A DNA stretch of 64,000 nt, taken from positions 9,835,366-9,899,365 of the forward strand of contig NC_088777.1 of assembly GCF_954871325.1 (NCBI RefSeq). Direction: 5' to 3'. Shown piece by piece: positions 25,738 to 37,810 of the stretch. The notes beneath the pieces were generated by a model that searched no databases, was not told the origin of the DNA, and worked only from the letters and a program-made list of their open reading frames with translations. The translations under genes and the position numbers were made by a program. The first letter of the stretch is position 1. The number at the start of each line of letters is the position of its first letter. This stretch comes from Gordionus sp. m RMFG-2023 (Eukaryota > Nematomorpha > Gordioida > Chordodea > Parachordodidae).

Positions 25738-25912
25738 GTAAAGCAGTAAGAGCCATGAATATTGTTCTCTATATAACCCAGATCTAAGTTTTAAAATTAC
25801 TCTTCCCCATGTTACTAGTTTTATCGTAAAGCAGTAAGAGCCATGAATATTGTTCTCTATATAACCCAGATCTAAGTTTTAAAATCGCTCTTCGGGTAAC
25901 TATTTTTATCAA
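25738..25912. repeat. Tandem duplication, about 88-bp unit
   Basis: A unit beginning 'gtaaagcagtaagagccatg' at 25738 recurs at 25826. The first 60 bp are the same by eye, then the copies drift ('actcttccccatgttact' versus 'gctcttcgggtaact'). Confidence 0.88.
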
Positions 25913-27410
25913 TACATACCTTGCACATGACATACGAATACATCAATGTAAATATCCGTAGTCCCTTAGTATGTCCCAAATTAATCTCACTTTTTACAAA
26001 AAAATATCATATCAAAAAACATAATATCTATACTTTATGCATACATATACAATTTAAATCTAAAAATTACTATGCATTTTCATTGATTTTAATATCTTCT
26101 CTGCCATCCGATCAACCCATACCCAAAATGAGTTAATCTTTGTTTATCACATCTTCTTATCGTTAACTGTGCTTCTGATTGGCCCTTATTGCAAATCTCT
26201 TTATCCCTGGTTTATAGTATTAACATATCGAACTAGTATCCTCAAGCCACACAATCATCCTTGTACTTGTCCTGATTCCTTGCTGTTTCATCATTTCGCT
26301 GTTCAGTCTTCTTGCTTTTTTGTATATTCCTCTTTTAAATTTTTTATCTTCTAATTTCAAATTTCATTCATTTTTCTTAACAATATTAGATATGGGTAAA
26401 TAACCATAATAATATATACATAAGTAAAAATTTAATTCAGGTTCATCATTTTCTTATAAAAATTAAAAACACATGTTAAATAAAATAAAAATCATTCATA
26501 CTAAAATTAAAAATTTATGGTAACCACAAAATAGAATAAAACAATTAACATATTTTCACTCTCACTGTATATATATGTATTCACTCATATCTTCTTCTAT
26601 CTCCTTCCTTTAACAATTACACTTACAGAATGTCAAAAATATTTTATCAAATTAACCTGTAATTGTTAATCCCAACATGTATTTTATTTACCACCAAAAA
26701 ATTTAATATACAATTAAAAGAAACTATAATAGTTATTTATATCAACTATATCCCAAAATATTTTAACCAATTTTAAAATCACAATAATCCTAAAAAAAAT
26801 TAATCTTTATATCTTTTGTGGAATCACAATTATTTAATCAACATTAAACTTATATCATCCTTCCACTTACATTCAAATACATTAAATTCTTCCTTAATAC
26901 TTCACCACTTCTTCCTTTTTTAGGCTATTAAATAATGTTGCTTCACAATTTTGATCTCAAACCTTATTAAAATTTCCCCAAAAAAAATTCGATCTCTAAT
27001 TGAGCTCTATTGTGACATGAATTTTGATGATTAGACCCAATTAACTTCATGATGATTTGGGTTAATTCAACAATCCTATATGCCAAATATTATCTATCTT
27101 ATCTTATCTTAGTCACCACTCTATTCTAAATTAAAAAAACAAGATAAATATTAAATAAAATTCTATTAATTCTGCCTTTAGCCTTTAATGTCGATATAAA
27201 TTATATTCCCGTATATGCTTATTCGTTTCAATATCTAATATATAATATCACTTAACAAATTATTCCTAACTAAAAATGCCATCTATTAAATCACAACCTA
27301 CCGTTTCCTTTAAAATAATATATTTATTTTGAGTAATTTATATATGAATTAACAGTTTAATTGTCACATCTGATATTTTGGTTTAATTTCATCAATAACT
27401 TTTTCTAAAT

Positions 27411-27480
27411 TTTATTTTATTCCATAAAATTTCTATCAAGTTATTTTATTTTATTCCATAAAATTTCTATCAAGTTATTT
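27411..27480. repeat. Tandem duplication, about 36-bp unit
   Basis: 'attccataaaatttctatca' with its T-rich leader occurs twice in direct succession. Local slippage or duplication is the simplest reading. Confidence 0.8.
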
Positions 27481-28489
27481 TTTATAATTAATCAGCCTAA
27501 ACTACCACACAACCTAAAATTTATTTTTCTATATAAATCTTATAATCCCTAATATCCTTAATCATATACATATCAACCTTATATACTCTATTTTCCTTTA
27601 ACTAAATTTATAACACTAAAAAATCATTATTTACTACATTCATTATTACACGTAGCTTCAATATATTTTCTATCTATATTCTCCCTTAATTATAATTCAA
27701 CACTACAATATTTTTGTTTTTTTTTACTAAAAGCTATTTAGCTTTGGGAGAACATATCATGGATTATTAGTAATAAATGTGTCCATAAATATTTTCCTTT
27801 TGAAATTAGATTGAAGATTTAAAAGTCAGATTACTAGCCATGTCATTCGTCAATCTTTAAGTACTTCGCCCTTCTGTGTTGTTGTGAACAACAGAGCTAC
27901 GCTAGATTCTTCCCACGTTTGGGTTAAATGAAATATATGGGGGTTAATATAAAATGATAAGAATCATCCACCAATTTTTGGGCAGTCTGTAGTCGCATAT
28001 AAAGACTAGCTTCATACTTAAACGCTAATGGAACATTAAAAAGATAGTGAAAGGAACCCATGCCCGCTTTAAACAAAATTTTTTTATTTGAGTCTGGATA
28101 AGTTAAATTTAATTTTTACTGAATTAAGGTTTAACAAAGTCTATGTGAGAGATTAGTATTGAGATGCGTTTTGTTTTATAAGAATATTCTAAAGATTTAA
28201 TAAATCATATCCATTGAATCATCCTAAATGGATAACATTTAATATATATAACTTCTATGTTCCTTCACAAAAAATTTCACAAACAAAATTCTTTCCACTT
28301 ATCAATTGATCAAATTCAATATCCATTTGCACCGGAAAACTGAACCCAATCAAATATTTTCTATAAAAATTTTAGTGGCTAAAAATTTCTAAAATTAGTA
28401 GTTTGAACGAAAAAAATATAGGCACTAGGCAGCACATAATATCCTACAGTATGAGGCAAGCTAGTTTCCCAGCAGCTTTGTTGAACATC

Positions 28490-28682
28490 TGTTGATTGAT
28501 TTAAATTTGAATATTATTTATTTTATATGTTGATTGATTTAAATTTGAATATTATTTATTTTTATATTTAAGTTGTTCAATTAACTTTTAAAATATATAT
28601 ATATATAATTTTGTGGATGAAAAAAGAAAGGATAATAAAATAGTTAAAATAAGTTTTACAATTTTTAATTTTACAATTTACA
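28490..28682 (+). repeat. 5' LTR
   Basis: 193 bp, TG...CA. It contains a direct duplication of a 38-39-bp unit starting 'tgttgattgatttaaatttg' (28490 and 28528), so the terminal TGTTGATT motif occurs twice. A run of TA repeats follows near 28597-28610. It looks identical to the 3' LTR. Confidence 0.95.
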
Positions 28683-28700
28683 TGGTGCCCCGGTTACGGT
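28683..28700 (+). other. Primer-binding site of the LTR element
   Basis: 'tggtgccccggttacggt' directly follows the LTR. It starts with TGG, as expected for pairing with a tRNA 3' CCA end. The priming tRNA was not identified. Confidence 0.75.
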
Positions 28701-29017
28701 GGTACGTTTTTCATTTTAAATTAAATTTAAATGATAAAAGTTTTAAAAGAAAAATTTAAAAAATATCCTTACCTTGAATTCTTATGTTAAAAATAAAAAG
28801 TAAACGAAATACTTATCAAATTCGTCGTTCGATATGGGAGATGTTAAAGGAAAAATAAAATTTTTTGACTTTTCTTTTCGATAGTCAAAATTTTATCCAA
28901 ATTTACAAATTTATAAAAAGGTAAAAAAAATATATATATATAAAAAAAATAAAAGAGTATATATATACAAATATAAAAAAATATTTTTCATAAAAATAAT
29001 GTTTTGTTTTAAAACGT

Positions 29018-29230
29018 ATGATATATCAACACGTTATTATTGATGATATGTTAAATGTAATGGGAATTAAAGAATTTTCTTATGTACGTGATAATAGGAC
29101 AAACGAAATTGTTTTTTATTTTAAATCTTTACGTAAAATGATTAATGCATTTATGTGTCTTAATGGCAAACCATATATTCTAGATGACAATAATTTTATT
29201 TTTATATTTTGTAAAATTATTGATTATTAA
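29018..29230 (+). CDS. Small open frame in the LTR element leader (70 codons)
   Basis: An open frame in the untranslated leader between the primer-binding site and gag-pol. Its product (MIYQHVIIDDML...) matches no family I recognise. It may be chance in AT-rich DNA or a leader peptide. Other copies of the element would show whether it is conserved. Confidence 0.3.
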   Translation: MIYQHVIIDDMLNVMGIKEFSYVRDNRTNEIVFYFKSLRKMINAFMCLNGKPYILDDNNFIFIFCKIIDY

Positions 29231-29584
29231 AATTTAAATATCTTTATGCTTTAGATATTTGACATTATATTTATAGAAAATTTTCTCTATAAATTTACGT
29301 AATATTTAACTTATAGAATGTCAATAAATTTTTTCTAAAAACTTAGTCACGAATTAGTATTAAATTTTTCAAAGACAAATTATATTGAAGCTTAGTGGAT
29401 CAAATCCTCTTTACGAATTCGAATTAGAATTTTTATAGATAAACTATTAAAACTTAGTGGACCATATTCTCTTGATTAAAATTAAAATTTTTAGACAACT
29501 TAAATTTGATTTTAATGAACGACAATGTTTTGCTTTTACGATTTTAAATATTGAAAGTTTACTTTACTCAAATAAAATTATATA

Positions 29585-32500
29585 ATGGACGAAAAATTAA
29601 CTCTTACACACACTCAATATGTTCCTAAATTTCCCAAGTTATCAGGAAAATTATCTGAGACTTACCTTAACTTAATAGAAACATACTTTGAAGGACATAT
29701 TGAGTCAGACTCATCTAAAATTAGGACACTACTATGCAGCTTACCAATTGAGATTGTAGACCAAGTTACGTCGATATGTTCTAAAGCACAGTTAAAAGAC
29801 TTTAATATTGTTTTTGGTAAATTAAAACTGTTAATTCCAAGTGAGGACATTAATGTAAATATAAAGAACTTTAATTTAGCGGTACAAGGTGCCGAGGAGT
29901 CCTTCCATACTTTTTATTTTAGAATTTCAAAACTTCATAAAAAATGCGATTTTGATAACGATACAAGAATGATTGAGAAATTAATAACTTGTTCTTTAAA
30001 TGATAATATTAGAAGGAAGTTAAATAAACATAAGCACGAAGGTTTAGATAAGATGATGAAATTAGGAGTGGAGTTAGATGGCAGCAATATTAAACCAGAC
30101 GTTAGCGATACAAATTATGTAGATAATGATAAAAAATTGGATAAAAATAAAAAATTTTACAATTTAAACATGGATAAAATACCATGCAAAAGTACTTTTA
30201 GTAACAATGAGAATAATTCTAATGATTATGAACGTAATAATTTTAAAGAAAATAATTTTAATTATAATGGACGTAACATTCATAAGGAAAATTTTGATTT
30301 TAAGAAGAGGAATTATAATGATTTTAGGCCTAATTATAGTGCTAGCCGAAACTATCAAAACAATATTTTTCGAGACAGTGAGGGTAACTCTAGAAATTTT
30401 CGTAATAACCAATCTTCGAATAACAATTCAAACTATTATGGAAGAAACTCGATGTGGCACAACAACAATTATAATAGAAACAATGCCTGGCAATACAATA
30501 ACAATTCAAACAATTATGGTAGAGGTACTTGGCAAAACAATAATTATAATGGGAGAAACAATTCCTGGTCTTACAACAATCAAAGAAATCAGAGTCAATA
30601 TAATAATCGATATGGTTATCAATATCAATCCTATAATAACAACAATAATGGAGAAAATAATGCGTGGAAAAATTATAATCAGTATATTAATCAAAGAAAA
30701 CCATTACAATATAATGACGTGAATCAAATTAACATCAATTGTAACATGAACATTGAAGAGATTGTTGAAGAAAAATATAACCCTACACAAAATAATAATG
30801 GTAGTGATTTTAATATCAACAATTTAACTGAGTTTAAACATAATGATAATGCGTTCATGACCACTTTAAAAGTAAATGATGCTGTTGTTACTATGCAGGT
30901 TGATACGGGATCCAAGTTTACAATTATACCTCATGAAATGGCTAAACAAATAGGTATTAAAGATCTTAAAAAGTCCACTCTACAACTTTCAGCTTATGAT
31001 GGAAACTTAATCAAGATTATTGGCGTCACTCAAGTTAAAGTAACCTACGAAGTGATCGTTAAATCTAATAAAAATGCGTTATTGGGACGTATGTGGATTA
31101 ATGCCTTTAGTAATATTTTGAACAAATTTATAGCAAACATTGATACCAACTATGAAGATGAAATAAAGAAATTAATAAAAGATTGCGAATCTAAACTGAC
31201 TAAAAAACCGATCAATAAAGGGAATGTCAAAATATATCTACGTAACGAAGCCAAACCGAAAATCATACCACCTAGACGGTTACCTTATTCAAAGATAGAC
31301 GCTGTTACTAGAGAACTTATGAGATGGATAGGAGATGGAATCATTGAGCCTGTAACAGATGTCCGATGGGCAAGTCCGATAACCGCTGTCTACAAGGATA
31401 ATGGGAGCGTTAGGGTTTGCGCCGACTTCAAAGACACTGTCAACCCAGCCCTTGAGGACTTCAGATACCCACTTCCAAGAATAAATGACCTTATCGCTAA
31501 GCTCAAGGAAGGTAAGAAGTTCACCAAGATAGATTTCAAGGATGCGTTCCTACAAATTCCCATTGATGAAACCTGCAGAGACATATTAACTATATCTACA
31601 CACAGGGGGTACTACCGGTTTACCAGACTTCCTTTTGGGTTAAAGACTTCATCTGCGATTTTTCAACAAATTATGGATCAAATTTTCAGTGACATGAAAG
31701 ATGTCATATTTTATATTGATGATCTACTAATTACGGGAAGTAGTGACGAAGTTCATTTCAACAACATAAAGAAGGTTTTTGAAAGAATACTATCTCATGA
31801 TTTAGTGCCTAATTTTGCAAAAAGCTTATTTTTCAAAAAAAGTCTAAGGTTCTTAGGACACGACATCGACGCCAAGGGGATCCACGCCAACCATGACAAG
31901 ATCGAGGCGATCGTTAAAATGCCGGAACCAAAATCAGCCGCGGAATTGTCAACGTTTCTAGGTATGGCCGGGTACTACAGAAAATTTTTGAACAACTTTG
32001 CTGAAATAGCTGATCCTTTATACAAGATTGTTAACAAAGAAAAATGGGAGTGGAATTTAGAACACTCCAAAAGTTTTGATGATCTAAAGACATTGATTAG
32101 TCTTCCTCCAGCTTTGACGTACTTTAATCCTGAACTACCTATCGGAATTGCGACTGATGCATCTAAAAGAGGTTTAGGAGCTGTTTTGTTCCACACTGAA
32201 AAAGATGGCAAAGAAAAACCGATAGCTTTTGCATCAAGAACTTTAGCAAAATCTGAAACAAACTATACCAATATTGAGCGTGAAGCTTTGGCCATTATGT
32301 TTGCTATCAAGAGATTTCAAGAATACTTGATAGGGACTAAGTTCACTATTATAACGGATCACAAGCCGCTAATCCATATTTTCACCAAAGGGCTCAAAGA
32401 TAATAGCACCATGTCATTAAGGTTACAGAAGTGGAGTATAATTTTGGGGGGTTACGACTTTAACATCAGATATAAAGCTGGTAAATACAATGTTGTTCCC

Positions 32501-33787
32501 GATTGCCTCTCAAGACTACCACAAGTAATTGATGATGACGTTATTGATGATATCGCGATTATAAATGACTTTGGCGATATACCTCTTAGTTTTGACCGAA
32601 TACGTGATGAAACATCCAAAGATTTTGAATTATCTCAAGTTATGAGTGACATAAGAAATAATGTGCCTATCCAAAATAAAATTTATGAAAATATTGAACA
32701 AGAACTAAGTATCATTAAAGATTGTCTGTACAAAAGCGACAAAATAATAATTCCGTCAAGTTTGAGAAAGAACATACTGAAGGCGTTACACGAAGGTCAT
32801 TTGGGAGCAGGTAAAATTAAATCCTTAGCCAAAGATCGTATGTGGTGGTCTGGTATGGTCAACGACATTGATTTGGAAGTCAAAAGTTGCGATGATTGTA
32901 ATATTTATCATGACAATCCAAAGAAAATACAAAATCCATGGGTAGCAGCAACTAAACCATTTGAAAGGATACACATAGATTATGCGGGTCCGTTTTTTAC
33001 AAAGAATTGGTTAATAATCGTTGATGCTTACAGTAAATTTCCGGTTATAGTTCCGGTAAAGAGAATTACGACTGAATTCACGTTAAAGGAAATTTATAAA
33101 ACTATTTCACTATTTGGTATACCTGAAACCATTGTTACAGATAATGGTACCAATTTCACGAGCAAAGATTTTGAAAAATTTTGTAGCAATTATGGTATAA
33201 AACATGTACTAACGTCGGCCTACCATCAGCAATCTAATGGACAAGCTGAACGTATGGTGAGAACATTTAAAGCTCATATGAAAAGAAACATAAAGATTGG
33301 CTTAGAAACTGCGCTGGACAGATTTTTGTCCAACTATAGAAACACGCCGAATGACACTACGGGAGAGACACCGTCCAAAAGAATGTTTAACCGCGACATT
33401 AGAATAAAGTGGGATTTATTAAAACCTTTGGAGGACAAAGTTGGTGAAGTCTTCATGTCGTTACCACGAAATCGAACTTTTAATAGAGGAGACTATGTTT
33501 GGTATAAGAAACAGGGTGATGATACGTGGTGCAAAGGCAGCATCAAGCTTAAAGAGAGTAACACCATGTTTCAAGTTTATACTGATAAAGGGATAGTAAG
33601 TAGGCATATTGATCAGTTAAGGAAAAGAGAATGTTACAATAGTTTAAAATTTTATGAAATTGACCCTAAAAATTCCTCTAAGGGGGGAAGTGTGGACACA
33701 AAGAATGAGATTAAGATACCAATTACTAGACCAATAAGAATTAAAAATAAACTTGATTATTTAAAAGATTACGAGCTTAAAATTTAA
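29585..33787 (+). CDS. Gag-pol polyprotein of a Ty3/gypsy element, 1400 aa
   Basis: A single open frame. Residues about 1-170 are a gag-like capsid region. Residues about 190-380 are Asn/Gly/Arg/Tyr-rich with no visible CCHC zinc knuckle. A retropepsin motif VDTGSKFTIIP lies near residue 440. Reverse transcriptase spans about 560-760 with LPFGLKTSSAIFQQ and YIDDLL. RNase H is marked by IATDASKRGLGAVL (about 855). The integrase zinc-binding HHCC region (HEGHLGAGKIK...CDDC) is near 1080-1115, followed by the core with HIDYAGPF, VTDNGTNF and SNGQAERM. No frameshift separates gag from pol, so one polyprotein cleaved by its own protease is inferred. It acts in reverse transcription and integration of the element. 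Confidence 0.95.
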   Translation: MDEKLTLTHTQYVPKFPKLSGKLSETYLNLIETYFEGHIESDSSKIRTLLCSLPIEIVDQVTSICSKAQLKDFNIVFGKLKLLIPSEDINVNIKNFNLAVQGAEESFHTFYFRISKLHKKCDFDNDTRMIEKLITCSLNDNIRRKLNKHKHEGLDKMMKLGVELDGSNIKPDVSDTNYVDNDKKLDKNKKFYNLNMDKIPCKSTFSNNENNSNDYERNNFKENNFNYNGRNIHKENFDFKKRNYNDFRPNYSASRNYQNNIFRDSEGNSRNFRNNQSSNNNSNYYGRNSMWHNNNYNRNNAWQYNNNSNNYGRGTWQNNNYNGRNNSWSYNNQRNQSQYNNRYGYQYQSYNNNNNGENNAWKNYNQYINQRKPLQYNDVNQININCNMNIEEIVEEKYNPTQNNNGSDFNINNLTEFKHNDNAFMTTLKVNDAVVTMQVDTGSKFTIIPHEMAKQIGIKDLKKSTLQLSAYDGNLIKIIGVTQVKVTYEVIVKSNKNALLGRMWINAFSNILNKFIANIDTNYEDEIKKLIKDCESKLTKKPINKGNVKIYLRNEAKPKIIPPRRLPYSKIDAVTRELMRWIGDGIIEPVTDVRWASPITAVYKDNGSVRVCADFKDTVNPALEDFRYPLPRINDLIAKLKEGKKFTKIDFKDAFLQIPIDETCRDILTISTHRGYYRFTRLPFGLKTSSAIFQQIMDQIFSDMKDVIFYIDDLLITGSSDEVHFNNIKKVFERILSHDLVPNFAKSLFFKKSLRFLGHDIDAKGIHANHDKIEAIVKMPEPKSAAELSTFLGMAGYYRKFLNNFAEIADPLYKIVNKEKWEWNLEHSKSFDDLKTLISLPPALTYFNPELPIGIATDASKRGLGAVLFHTEKDGKEKPIAFASRTLAKSETNYTNIEREALAIMFAIKRFQEYLIGTKFTIITDHKPLIHIFTKGLKDNSTMSLRLQKWSIILGGYDFNIRYKAGKYNVVPDCLSRLPQVIDDDVIDDIAIINDFGDIPLSFDRIRDETSKDFELSQVMSDIRNNVPIQNKIYENIEQELSIIKDCLYKSDKIIIPSSLRKNILKALHEGHLGAGKIKSLAKDRMWWSGMVNDIDLEVKSCDDCNIYHDNPKKIQNPWVAATKPFERIHIDYAGPFFTKNWLIIVDAYSKFPVIVPVKRITTEFTLKEIYKTISLFGIPETIVTDNGTNFTSKDFEKFCSNYGIKHVLTSAYHQQSNGQAERMVRTFKAHMKRNIKIGLETALDRFLSNYRNTPNDTTGETPSKRMFNRDIRIKWDLLKPLEDKVGEVFMSLPRNRTFNRGDYVWYKKQGDDTWCKGSIKLKESNTMFQVYTDKGIVSRHIDQLRKRECYNSLKFYEIDPKNSSKGGSVDTKNEIKIPITRPIRIKNKLDYLKDYELKI

Positions 33788-34368
33788 ATATAAAACGCAA
33801 AAAATATAAAACGCTAAAAATATAAAACGCATAAAACTATAAAACGCTATGATTAACTTAACACCTAAAAAATAATATAATAATCATCATGATTTATCAT
33901 TCCTTATTTTGGATTTTATTCCTTATTCCTTAAATTATCATTCCTTATTACATATTGTTCCGAAATTCAAAATTTTATTCGTGCATTTTATTTGATCAAC
34001 TATTCCAAATTACATATTCCGATTTATTCCAAATTCCAATATTCAACTGGATTAATTATGAAACATGATAATAACAATTTTGAGAAATGTGAACAACATA
34101 CGATAAGGATATCAAACCAACGATAACGTTCAACGATTTTATCAAACCTACGCAATTGATTCAAGTCTACAATAAACGTACAAACTCACGCAACTCTAAT
34201 AAACGATTTTATCAAACCTACGTGATAGAATCAAGCCTACGAGAACATTTGAGACTTATGCGCTAACCAAGATTAAACCGAGTACAATCGAAACAGGAAA
34301 AACTTCTAGGACAACAAGCTCTCGATGACTGCTGAGAAGAAGCTTCGTTGTTTGTAGAAGAGGGGGAA
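33788..34368 (+). other. 3' non-coding region of the LTR element with internal repeats
   Basis: Contains four short 'tataaaacgc' repeats (33789-33848), several 'ttccttatt' repeats, a twice-used 'acgattttatcaaacctacg' block (about 34134 and 34204) and a purine-rich tract abutting the 3' LTR. No envelope or other coding frame is present. Confidence 0.75.
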
Positions 34369-34561
34369 TGTTGATTGATTTAAATTTGAATATTATTTAT
34401 TTTATATGTTGATTGATTTAAATTTGAATATTATTTATTTTTATATTTAAGTTGTTCAATTAACTTTTAAAATATATATATATATAATTTTGTGGATGAA
34501 AAAAGAAAGGATAATAAAATAGTTAAAATAAGTTTTACAATTTTTAATTTTACAATTTACA
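34369..34561 (+). repeat. 3' LTR
   Basis: 193 bp, apparently identical to the 5' LTR including the internal duplication. Preceded by a purine-rich tract and followed by the ACATC duplication. Confidence 0.95.
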
Positions 34562-34566
34562 ACATC

Positions 34567-37500
34567 ATTGTCTCACATATATAACCAGTGACCCATACGG
34601 GGATTAACGAAGTTTAGCTAGATCTTTCATGTCTTCTGATAGGAAATTCCACTCGTATCATTTAAATGACTACTCAGATCTCTCAAACCCCGGTAATAAG
34701 AATTAAGGAATTCGGTTCTCTGAACATGGGAGAAAGCCGCATCGTCCGTTACGAACTTCCCATTGGAATTGCGGTGTTTTTATCCATAGGATGGATTCGT
34801 CTCACGAATAGAAATAAGGAAATGAGGACTTTTTGTTTAAGAGGACGCCATTTGAGTTGCCATATTTACAAATACGATGTATATAACACCACAAATTATC
34901 ATATTTTTGAATCGAATACTCGAATAATATCCTATATGATTTTAATATATTCCAAATTATATTTTTGGATATAAAGCAACATCGCGTTATCCCTTGGAAA
35001 AACGATTTCAAATATTATGAACATATTCTATTACGTGATTAATAATAATAATCCCAAATAATATATTAATTTTCCATTACTCCAATCCTTTACATTCAGA
35101 ATTTGGGATAAAAATATATATTTGGTTATCAATACAATAATTTTGATAAGGATATAGGAAAAATAACTAATGTATCTTGAAATTCTAAGATGAATTTAAT
35201 TTATTTTAAATAATATCTTTAGATAATTTATTTGTAGTGATAATATAGTGGTGATAGCATTGTAATATTTTTATGTCGCCCCAAAAAATTCGATACCATT
35301 TCCAAAATTAAGTAAAGAGACACCGTTTGTAGAATCTAATAAAGAAACAAGAGATGGAAATGGAAATTCCCATATAAAATTATGAAAATTTATTTAAATA
35401 TTTAAAAATATCAAATATTTTTATTTTCCTTATGGCGATACCCTATAATTAATTTTCAACAATACTATTTAATTATTGACAAATAATAAATTCATACGAA
35501 TTATTAGTATTATTTGTAAATTTTCGAGAATCATAAATTTTAGTAAATATTTGAAATATTTATTAATAATAAAATTATATGTATATGTTAGCACCAATGT
35601 ATTGATTCGGGCAATGTGTTGTTTTTTCAACTTTAAATCATTATTTGAGTGCGTTTTTATAAATTTAAGATTTTGACCGGAAATGTATACAATCATGTTT
35701 GGAATATCTACCCTATGAATTTCAGATAATTTTGTTATGAACATTTGAACTTAATTTAATATTAGTATATTAGTTTTTCCATATTTTTTTTTTCATATAA
35801 ATTATAAATGAATCAAATTTGCAAGAAATAATCAAATAGTTGATTTAGAGTGAGAATATTTTAGGGTTATAAAGTAAATATAGAAATGTTTCCTACACTT
35901 CTTTCTCTCTCAAGGTTACACACCTAAGTGTGAATACCTCTTCCCAGACTCGCTTAGCTTAGGTGATTAGTCACTCCGTGTGGCCAAATGTTAATAAAAT
36001 GATTTTTCGCTCGCAAATTTTTGCTAATAAAATCTTAATTAATAATTGATAACTAGAAATAGATAATTTTCAACAGAACAAGGGATCCGCTCTTTTTTTT
36101 TAGCTGCAACCTGAACAGGGGCGTATATTTACCAGTTCTTCATAAATTCGACAAGATTTTTATAAAACCTTATCTTGGGATAGAGCAAATAAATTATTTC
36201 ATTAAAAATCGAATAAATTAATTTTTGATCCAAAAATAATTTTATTATTAAGGTTAGCCGTATTATTAACCTGGCCTGGCCATAGATTGGTTTTGCACTC
36301 CATTACACTTATTCATATTGTTAATTATTTTAAATGTCAATGCATAATTTTTTCTATACTTTTATATGACCCTTTAGAAAATTAAATTATTTTTTTAAGC
36401 AAAATGATTAATGATCATTGATTTTTCAGAAAATTATAAGAATAACTCCGGTACTTAAAAAAATAGAAAGGTCATTTATAATGTTTCTGACCTAATGTTT
36501 TTTTTGGACACAAACCAATTATAAAAAATATATATTTGAGGAAAATGGAGGATATGGCAATTTATTTTTAGATAATACAAATATAACGGGATTATTTGTG
36601 GGAAAAAAACGAATCCCGAAGCTAAAAAAAAAATATGAAAGGCTTTATTTATTACATTATATAATCGTTAAACATCATCTTTATTTCTTTTTTTCTTATT
36701 CTCACCACACCAACACGTAAAATTATTGGTAAGTGATTTCCTTTGGTATCTTAAGTAGGTTCACCTTCATTTTCATACTGAGCCACTCATTCATATAAAC
36801 ATGTCATTCTCTCATCATACATCTAGAAAATTTAATTAAATGGTAGTTTAAATCATTTTTTGTTCAAATCCTGGATACGTCACTGCCCTATGCCAAAAAA
36901 TCTAAAATCGATTTTTTTTTCTCCCAATATAACATTAAGGATTTTGTTTATTTCAATCTTCGCCACAGTTTAATATTTTAATTATATTATATAGTTAATA
37001 ATTTATCTATTTTCAGGTAAATTCAATATTTTAATACAGCGAGTTCATAAATTTAATTTGGGAAACGAATTTACCTTGAAAATTATTTATTTTATATAAT
37101 AAAAAAAATGTTATACATTTTGCAACTGCAAAATATTTCTGTTTTTTAATGACTTAAATTGAAAATAACAAATCATATTTATATTTTAAATTAATTCATT
37201 TTAAATTTATAATTTTTATGGCTAACCCTGAGATGATATAATTCTTTCTCACAACCTATATCCTCTTTCTAAAAAAAATTTCTTACCAACTTTGAAAGAT
37301 AATGAATATATTGCATCTTAATTTTCTAATATCTTTATAAAAAAAAATAGATTAATATCTGTCGATAAACAATATAAATTTTACGCATGATTTAAAAAAA
37401 AAATTCTTATTACCTTCTAACCATAATAAACCAAATTTTTACTAAACGGTTATTTTTATATTATTACATTAAATAAATTACATTTATATCGCGACTAAAT

Positions 37501-37810
37501 GTTAGTTTAAGTTCAAAAGATAGGAAAATATATTGATATTTTGGATGGACTAAAAAAGAGGTAACAATAAAACTTTACAAAATTTTTAAAAAAAATTTGT
37601 GAATGGAATAGGGAAATTTGGAGATTGATATTTTTTTATAAAAATTCGCCTAGATTAAATTATTATATAAAGCAAACATGAATTCTTCATGATTGATTTA
37701 ATCTTCGCATAAATTTATCTTTTCTCGTGACAAAGAGGTATTTAATAAAATGATCAATCGAACCCACTTTCGCAATTCATAAAATTTTAACCTCACACTG
37801 TGCGGTCATA
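34567..37810. other. Spacer between the LTR element and the SLC1 gene
   Basis: A 102-codon open stretch at 34666-34974 (MTTQISQTPVIRIKEFG...) lies in less AT-rich DNA, but no family was recognised; it may be an older repeat. A stretch at 35290-35440 is paralogous to the flanks of the MITE at 24888. 35607-35760 is the left part of the 22447 element family. 36867-36885 ends 'ggatacgtcactg', like a terminus of the CAGTGGCGTAGCC hAT family. No exon was recognised. Confidence 0.45.
35607..35760 (+). mobile_element. Partial copy of the foldback element family seen at 22447
   Basis: 'gggcaatgtgttgttttttc', then 'caactttaaatcatt.tttg', 'gaccggaaatgtat.c.atca' and 'ggaat..ctatgaattt' match the left 160 bp of the 22447 element. 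The right half was not found. Confidence 0.6.

Larger units (their letters stand above)
25086..28484. other. Spacer, no gene seen
   Basis: AT-rich, with no exon or recognisable element apart from two tandem duplications (25738-25912 and 27411-27480) and a poly-C run near 25617. Short open stretches at 25921-26136 and 26169-26354 match no family and are probably chance. Confidence 0.5.
28485..34566 (+). mobile_element. Young, apparently whole Ty3/gypsy LTR retrotransposon
   Basis: The 6.07-kb element (28490-34561) has 193-bp LTRs beginning TG and ending CA, flanked by the 5-bp duplication ACATC (28485-28489 and 34562-34566). The two LTRs look identical by eye, indicating recent insertion. Parts in order: 5' LTR, primer-binding site at 28683, leader with a small open frame, a single gag-pol frame (29585-33787), a repeat-rich 3' region, a polypurine tract (about 34356-34368) and 3' LTR. 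The pol order protease, reverse transcriptase, RNase H, integrase is that of Ty3/gypsy. No envelope gene is seen. The insertion lies in spacer, not in a recognised gene. Confidence 0.95.

Noticed and set aside
30164-30722. Several isoleucine-rich frames on both strands
   Set aside because: They are shadows of the Asn-rich part of the retroelement's gag-pol frame.
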